Positions 59,679 to 64,000 of a stretch of DNA of 64,000 bases are shown in pieces. The stretch lies in NCBI RefSeq assembly GCF_000149955.1, contig NC_030990.1:1576158-1640157 (forward strand). Direction: 5' to 3'. The position numbers and the translations under genes were made by a program. This DNA is from Fusarium oxysporum f. sp. lycopersici 4287 (taxonomy: Eukaryota; Ascomycota; Sordariomycetes; Hypocreales; Nectriaceae). The notes below the pieces were generated by a model. It was not told where the DNA came from. It was given only the letters and a program-made list of their open reading frames with translations, and did not search any database. Numbering within the stretch: the first letter of the stretch is position 1; each line of letters starts with the position of its first letter.

Positions 59679-61802
59679 TCACCGAATGATCCAATTACCA
59701 TCATCTTCATCAGAATCACCATCAACGAGGTCCTCTTCATCGTTGAGCGCCATCTGCACAAATCGACGAACCCAGGCCTCCTGTGCCGGATCCAGACCAT
59801 CTTGGTTATTCTCATCCTGGCCCTGTGCCTGCTGCGGTAGTTGAGGTTGTCGCTGGTTCACTCGTTGACGATTAGCAACAGCTCCCCCGCCACGAGCTCC
59901 TCCTCCTCCTCCTCCTCCTCCTCCTCCTCCCCCTCCTCCTCTCCCTCGGGCTACCGCGCCTCCTCCTCTCCCAGCCCCTCTTGCGCCGCGTCCTCGCCCC
60001 GCTGGACCTCGAGGTGGGCCATTATGGCCGCGGCCCGCAAGTTGTTGCGGTGCGTCGGGTGCAGCGGGAGGAATAGCTCTTCGACCATCGCGAGCTTGAT
60101 TGTCGACGAGTCGTATAACGAGGGGTCCTTCACGCGCGATCTCGATACCTTGGCCCTGGCCTCCAAGCGGTCTGTTGTTGCCCTGGACATTGGCTTCGTC
60201 CTCGCCGTCACTGTCATCAGACTCGATAACTTCCGGCAGAGGCATAAGCTCAATATCATCAAGTGCCGCGGGAGCATCTGCAACGGGACCGCGGCCACCG
60301 ACGAACCCTAAGCCCACGTCGTCGCCATCGCCGCCCTCGAGTTCCCACAGCCGCATGTAACAGGAAGTGACTTTGCCGCCCGCCAGCTGGTTGTAGTGCT
60401 GGTAGGGATTCACCGGGTCAAGCCATGAAGAGCATAGATAGCAGAAATGAGTGTCGCATCGTGAGCAGATCATGTGGTTGCAGCCGTGTGTCTTCTGCGC
60501 AGGGGCGTTGCAGGTAGGGCATGGACTCGTGTGAAGCTGTAGGTATTCGAGTGATGCTTTTTCCTCCTCGCTGAGTTCTCCCTTGTCACGTCGTGGTGCA
60601 CAGCGGACAAACTCTCCGTGCCATGACTGGTAGCATTGGCCACAGAAGGCGAAGCCACAGTCTTCGCATATAGACAAGAGATCCGCTTTGCTAAATGTTT
60701 CCTTATTCTTCCTTTTTCCAGACTTGGCACTAACCCCTCCTTGTTCTTGTTCTTTTTCTTTTTCTTCTTCTTCTTCCTCTTTGCCGGATTCAGCATCAGA
60801 CGTCTCAGCAAACTCTAAACCTTTCGGCTTCTTGTGGCGTTTCGATCGGGCTGCTCCATTACACCACTGTCGTGGACAGTATATTGTGTTTTTGTCAGAC
60901 TCGAGTTCTGTCTTGTACTTGAGCGTCACATAACGCTTGACCATTTCCTCGGAAAGACCAATCTGAAGAAGCTCGCTGGGGCTGATGGCAACCTTGTGCT
61001 TCTTTGTGTCCTTCGACGCGGCACGCTTCTTGGCGCAGTTGGGGCTCAGACAACGAACAGTAGAAAGGTTGCCCTCGTTGATGGCGTCGTTGTAGAAATC
61101 CTGTAAGCATTGTATACAGAATATATGTCTACAGTCAAGCATTCTGTGACACTTGGAGCCCTTTTTGGGATCTATGTAATGTCAGTACGTGACTGAGGAT
61201 GTGTGATGAATATACATACCGAGACAGACACCACAATCAAATGTCTCCTTTTCAAAAGCAGCCTTTTTGGCTTTTATATCGTGGTCCAGCACGGCGAGTT
61301 TGTGTTCTGGATCAACCTGAAGAGTTCCCCCGGGACTGATGGTTCCAAACACGTCTTCAGCGGCGCGCTGAATATGATCGATGTAAGTAAATGCAACCAT
61401 GTCGCGACCAATCTCGTCCCATAAGCGCGGTCCATCATCCTCAAGCCGTTTGATCGTTTCCCTCGACAACCACTGCGGTATGGTAGATACCACAATATCT
61501 GGTGGCGCATCTGCAGGGTAACCCTCTGGGAGACGGACTCTCAACCGCAGAGGGGGCAGGTACGAGACTTCGAGAGAATCAACCTCAGGCTGGGCATTCT
61601 CAGTAGCTTGGCCAAGTGTAGTGAGTCCTGGGTGGGCGGGTGCTGAGGCTGCTGGGAAAGTGACAGTAACTGGAGCGGCGGGCTCAACGGGGAGGTCTAC
61701 CTCGAAGGTGAAGGGGTCTTTTGCGTCAGGGCGTCGGATCTCTGGGTATATAGCCTCAATAGAGCCAAGCTCTATAAGACGTGGGTCGTCGCTATAGTCC
61801 AT
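59679..61802 (-). CDS. ITT1: RWD-RBR E3 ubiquitin ligase (ITT1/RNF14 type)
   Basis: A RING-between-RING ligase with an N-terminal RWD domain. Yeast Itt1 affects translation termination, and mammalian RNF14 acts on stalled translation factors. Two exons joined over 61172-61219 give 691 residues. RWD: about 5-165 (ELGSIEAIYPEI, then LPEGYPADAPPDIVVS). RING1: from Cys190 (FDCGVCLDPKKGSKCHRMLD). The IBR contains YCPRQWCNG and an inserted Glu/Lys tract, then CEDCGFAFCGQC. RING2 begins CPTCNAPAQKTHGCNHMIC, with the thioester-forming cysteine at about 425 in HGC. The C-terminal 250 residues are disordered, with acidic patches, RGG/RGRG motifs and 14 glycines in a row (about 606-619). The glycine run is coded by a GGA/GGG microsatellite and may vary between strains. 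Confidence 0.93.
59898..59939 (-). repeat. Trinucleotide repeat coding for polyglycine
   Basis: Fourteen consecutive glycine codons on the minus strand (TCC repeats on +, one CCC interruption) inside the RBR ligase gene. It is flanked by ARGRG and ARGGG, so it expands an existing RGG-type region. Confidence 0.85.
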
Positions 61803-62734
61803 GGCTGTTGGGGGAGATAGGAAAACCTTACAGCTCCGTCCAGGATGCCAGAAATTCGGACGAAACCTGAGATAGTTCAGAAAACACTTGGCAGGCTTTT
61901 TGGCTGGTGCTTTCTTTTTGCCCCCTGTTTAATGACCTCGATTCTTTCGACACCTCGGGACTGCTATGAGTTGTTATACCTTGGGAGGAGTGTTCATCCT
62001 CTAATGGCGTAGTGTGTGTAGGCGATGCACTTCAGCAAAGACTTTGTCCAGAGTGGCGAGGCTGAGTAAGTATGTTAAATACCAAGGGCCCTCAAATTGA
62101 CCAGCCCTTATTAATGAGTTTCTGCTAGGCCTCCATCATTTTATTCTCCTTCTCGTTCTTCCTTGTCAAGACTCGAACATGAGGTGCTTCTTTGGTGGAG
62201 GTACTTTACGTAGAGAGAGGCGAGGAGAGGGTTTTTAAGATAGTGCCCAAGATAGGGCTACTTCGGAATGACCTGCAAGTGACTGACACCGGATTGTAAA
62301 GAGGAAAACGCAATCTTCGGCTATCAATAAAATGGGACGATATTATTCACGCCTGAAATAGCATTGTAAAGTAACGTAGATGACTCTTTGGCCGTGGTTG
62401 AATGTGGTAACGCCTTGTTTCGGTATCCGGTATTCGCAGCGTTGACAAATAAGAGACTCCGAAATCCGAGACGCCACGTTTTTTCTCCCACCTGAGCCAC
62501 ATATGCAGCCACAGCCGGCGGACTGCATCGTCATCTACAGCACAAGCTTAAACTTGGATTTCACCTTTCGGTTGCTTTTACTCGTGATTGCCCCGAGCCT
62601 TTTCTCTGTTTTCTTCTTCTTTCTTTTTCTGATACAAACTGTGCCAATCAGAGACCACTGTGGTGCCCTACCAGGAGAATGCAGCCTCTGTCTATGTCTT
62701 GAACTTCTCGGATACCGCATATAGCCAGCTCATC
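61803..62734. other. Divergent promoter region between ITT1 and CWH8
   Basis: About 930 bases between two outward-facing ATGs, with a T/C-rich leader just upstream of CWH8 (62575-62640). No coding sequence was recognised. Confidence 0.55.
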
Positions 62735-63447
62735 ATGGACGACAGTTCAACTCCCCTCGCTTCCCTCTCCGTCACCCACGTCTACTACGTAAGTTTCACA
62801 CCTACACACGAAGACCTACAAATAACAATCACAAATAGGACCCCAACGACCATGTCTCCCTCGCCTGCGCCTACCTCGCCCTCCTCCCCCAAGCCCTATG
62901 CGTCGTTTACGCCACGCTCGTCCTTTTTACCCGCGAGGTCGAAGTCGCCTTGATGTTTCTCGGTCAACTTGCCTGCGAGGTGCTCAACTTTGCCTTGAAA
63001 CGGCTGATAAAAGAAGAGCGTCCGCGTCGCATACACGGCAAGGGCTACGGCATGCCTAGTTCCCACGCACAATTCGTTGCCTTCTGGAGTGTCTCCCTGG
63101 CTCTGTTCCTGCTTGTCCGCCACAAGCCGCCTCGTGTACATCAGGTTCGTGCAGAAAGTGGTTTGCACCGGCCGTGGAGCGTTCTCGAGAGAGTTGCTGT
63201 GAGTGTAGCTGGGGCGGCGATTGCGGCGGCGACGGCATGGAGCAGAGTGTACTTGAACTACCATACCCCTAAACAGGTCGTTGTGGGTAGTGTTGCAGGT
63301 GTCATAAGCGCTCTCGGTTGGTTCCTTATTGTTGCTGCTGTGAGTCAAACCGGCTGGTTAAACTGGGCTCTAGAGACGCCTTTTGGCGAGAGCTTTTCAG
63401 AGTTAGGTATCTTTGTACTGAAGAGGACATGTGGTCACGCTGGTTTG
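62735..63447 (+). CDS. CWH8: Dolichyl-diphosphate phosphatase (CWH8/DOLPP1), 3' end broken by frameshift and gap
   Basis: An ER-membrane PAP2-type phosphatase that removes phosphate from dolichyl diphosphate so the lipid can be recycled for N-glycosylation. Exon 1 (18 codons) joins exon 2 across 62789-62838, giving VYY-DPNDHVSLACAYLALLP. All three PAP2 motifs are present: KRLIKEERP (residues 72-80), YGMPSSHAQF with PSSH at 91-94, and SRVYLNYH (153-160). At least four hydrophobic spans are visible. After WALET (about 63366-63380) the family's C-terminal text, ELFRVRYLCTEEDMW, continues in a different frame. This implies one base missing near the TTTT at 63384-63387, either a real mutation or a sequence error close to the gap at 63448. 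The stop codon lies in the gap. Confidence 0.88.
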
Positions 63448-63826
63448 NNNNNNNNNNNNNNNNNNNNNNNNNNNNNNNNNNNNNNNNNNNNNNNNNNNNN
63501 NNNNNNNNNNNNNNNNNNNNNNNNNNNNNNNNNNNNNNNNNNNNNNNNNNNNNNNNNNNNNNNNNNNNNNNNNNNNNNNNNNNNNNNNNNNNNNNNNNNN
63601 NNNNNNNNNNNNNNNNNNNNNNNNNNNNNNNNNNNNNNNNNNNNNNNNNNNNNNNNNNNNNNNNNNNNNNNNNNNNNNNNNNNNNNNNNNNNNNNNNNNN
63701 NNNNNNNNNNNNNNNNNNNNNNNNNNNNNNNNNNNNNNNNNNNNNNNNNNNNNNNNNNNNNNNNNNNNNNNNNNNNNNNNNNNNNNNNNNNNNNNNNNNN
63801 NNNNNNNNNNNNNNNNNNNNNNNNNN
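63448..63826. other. Assembly gap (379 N) next to a tandem repeat
   Basis: Undetermined bases. The right flank is a 45-base tandem repeat, a likely cause of the failed assembly. Confidence 1.
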
Positions 63827-64000
63827 GCCTCTAAGTCAACTCTTGACCCTTGACGACTATGTACTCTACCCGTCTCTGGCCCAGCCCTTGAGCCTTGTCG
63901 GCTATGCATTCTGCCAATCTCTGGTACGACCCTAGAGCTCTGACGGCTGGCAAGTCTGCTTGGCTCTCCCATACTTCTTGAGCACTGTCGGCTATGAGCT
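63827..64000 (-). CDS. Partial gene with 15-residue RQxSR tandem repeats, running off the window
   Basis: The minus frame is open over the whole 174 bases (57 full codons) and consists of 15-residue units: RQGSRVDLE (63829-63855, cut by the gap), RQGSRAGPETGRVHS (63856-63900), RQSSRVVPEIGRMHS (63901-63945) and RQCSRSMGEPSRLAS (63946-63990). The pattern is R-Q-x-S-R-x3-E-x2-R-x2-S, with the 45-base DNA period exactly in frame. The + strand has stops. This looks like an internal part of a disordered, basic Arg/Ser repeat protein whose start lies to the right. The RxxS words could be basophilic kinase sites. The family is not recognised. Confidence 0.55.
63829..63990. repeat. 45-bp tandem minisatellite
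   Basis: Three full imperfect 45-base units and one partial unit, with words such as TTGTCGGCTATG and CTGACGGCT repeating on the + strand. The array probably continues into the adjacent gap. Confidence 0.75.

Noticed and set aside
59841..60311. Plus-strand frame with long serine runs
   Set aside because: It is the reverse reading of the glycine repeat of the RBR ligase gene on the minus strand.

Overview
The window is nuclear DNA from a filamentous ascomycete (Pezizomycotina, most likely a Sordariomycete). Evidence: genes carry many 41-81 bp introns with GT..AG ends and CTAAC/CTGAC-like branch sites. Products are typical of the group, including an NDT80-family VIB-1 regulator, a HAM-2/Far11 STRIPAK subunit, a DUF2011 protein and a GNAT protein of the GH3-GNAT type. 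TAGGTACC-type palindromic repeats and A/T-rich islands sit between genes. Four runs of N (23059-23394, 25306-25808, 26609-26929, 63448-63826) show a draft assembly. I cannot name the species. I saw no bacterial-style operons, CRISPR arrays, tRNA or rRNA genes, or intact transposons.

Layout, left to right: a GID7/WDR26-type ubiquitin-ligase subunit (+, 1597-3535, probably with more N-terminus); a 5.9 kb gene-poor stretch; a PH-domain protein (+, 9456-11440); exportin CSE1 (-, 12136-15376); a single-exon tuberin/TSC2 RapGAP (+, 17461-22359); a GNAT protein with what looks like a GH3 tail, cut by an assembly gap (-, 23962-25305); Mis6/CENP-I (+, 27854-30364); the CAF16 ABC ATPase (-, 30746-31606); DNA polymerase delta subunit POL31/POLD2 (+, 32271-33947); an unassigned acidic-tailed protein (-, 34167-35852); a PLP serine dehydratase (+, 37964-39038); CENP-S/MHF1 (-, 39204-39665); a four-span MARVEL-like membrane protein (+, 40960-41914); FAR11/HAM-2 (-, 42449-45818); a DUF2011 protein (-, 46494-47372); VIB-1 (-, 49022-51122); an 8.5 kb gene-free stretch; an RWD-RBR ubiquitin ligase (-, 59679-61802); dolichyl-diphosphate phosphatase CWH8 (+, 62735 into a gap); and the edge of a gene with 15-residue repeats (-, 63827-64000).

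The genes are mostly conserved housekeeping or regulatory loci, not a cluster with one pathway. Themes recur: nutrient and growth control (GID7, TSC2, VIB-1), cell fusion and development signalling (FAR11), inner kinetochore and genome maintenance (CENP-I, CENP-S, POL31), and ubiquitin ligation (GID7, RBR ligase). I found no convincing undescribed multi-gene system. The items most worth a second look are: the ATG-less N-terminal extension of GID7; a probable one-base frameshift in CWH8 beside a gap; the repeat-protein fragment at the right edge; the GNAT gene whose GH3 half does not fit in the gap; and the two large gene-poor stretches.
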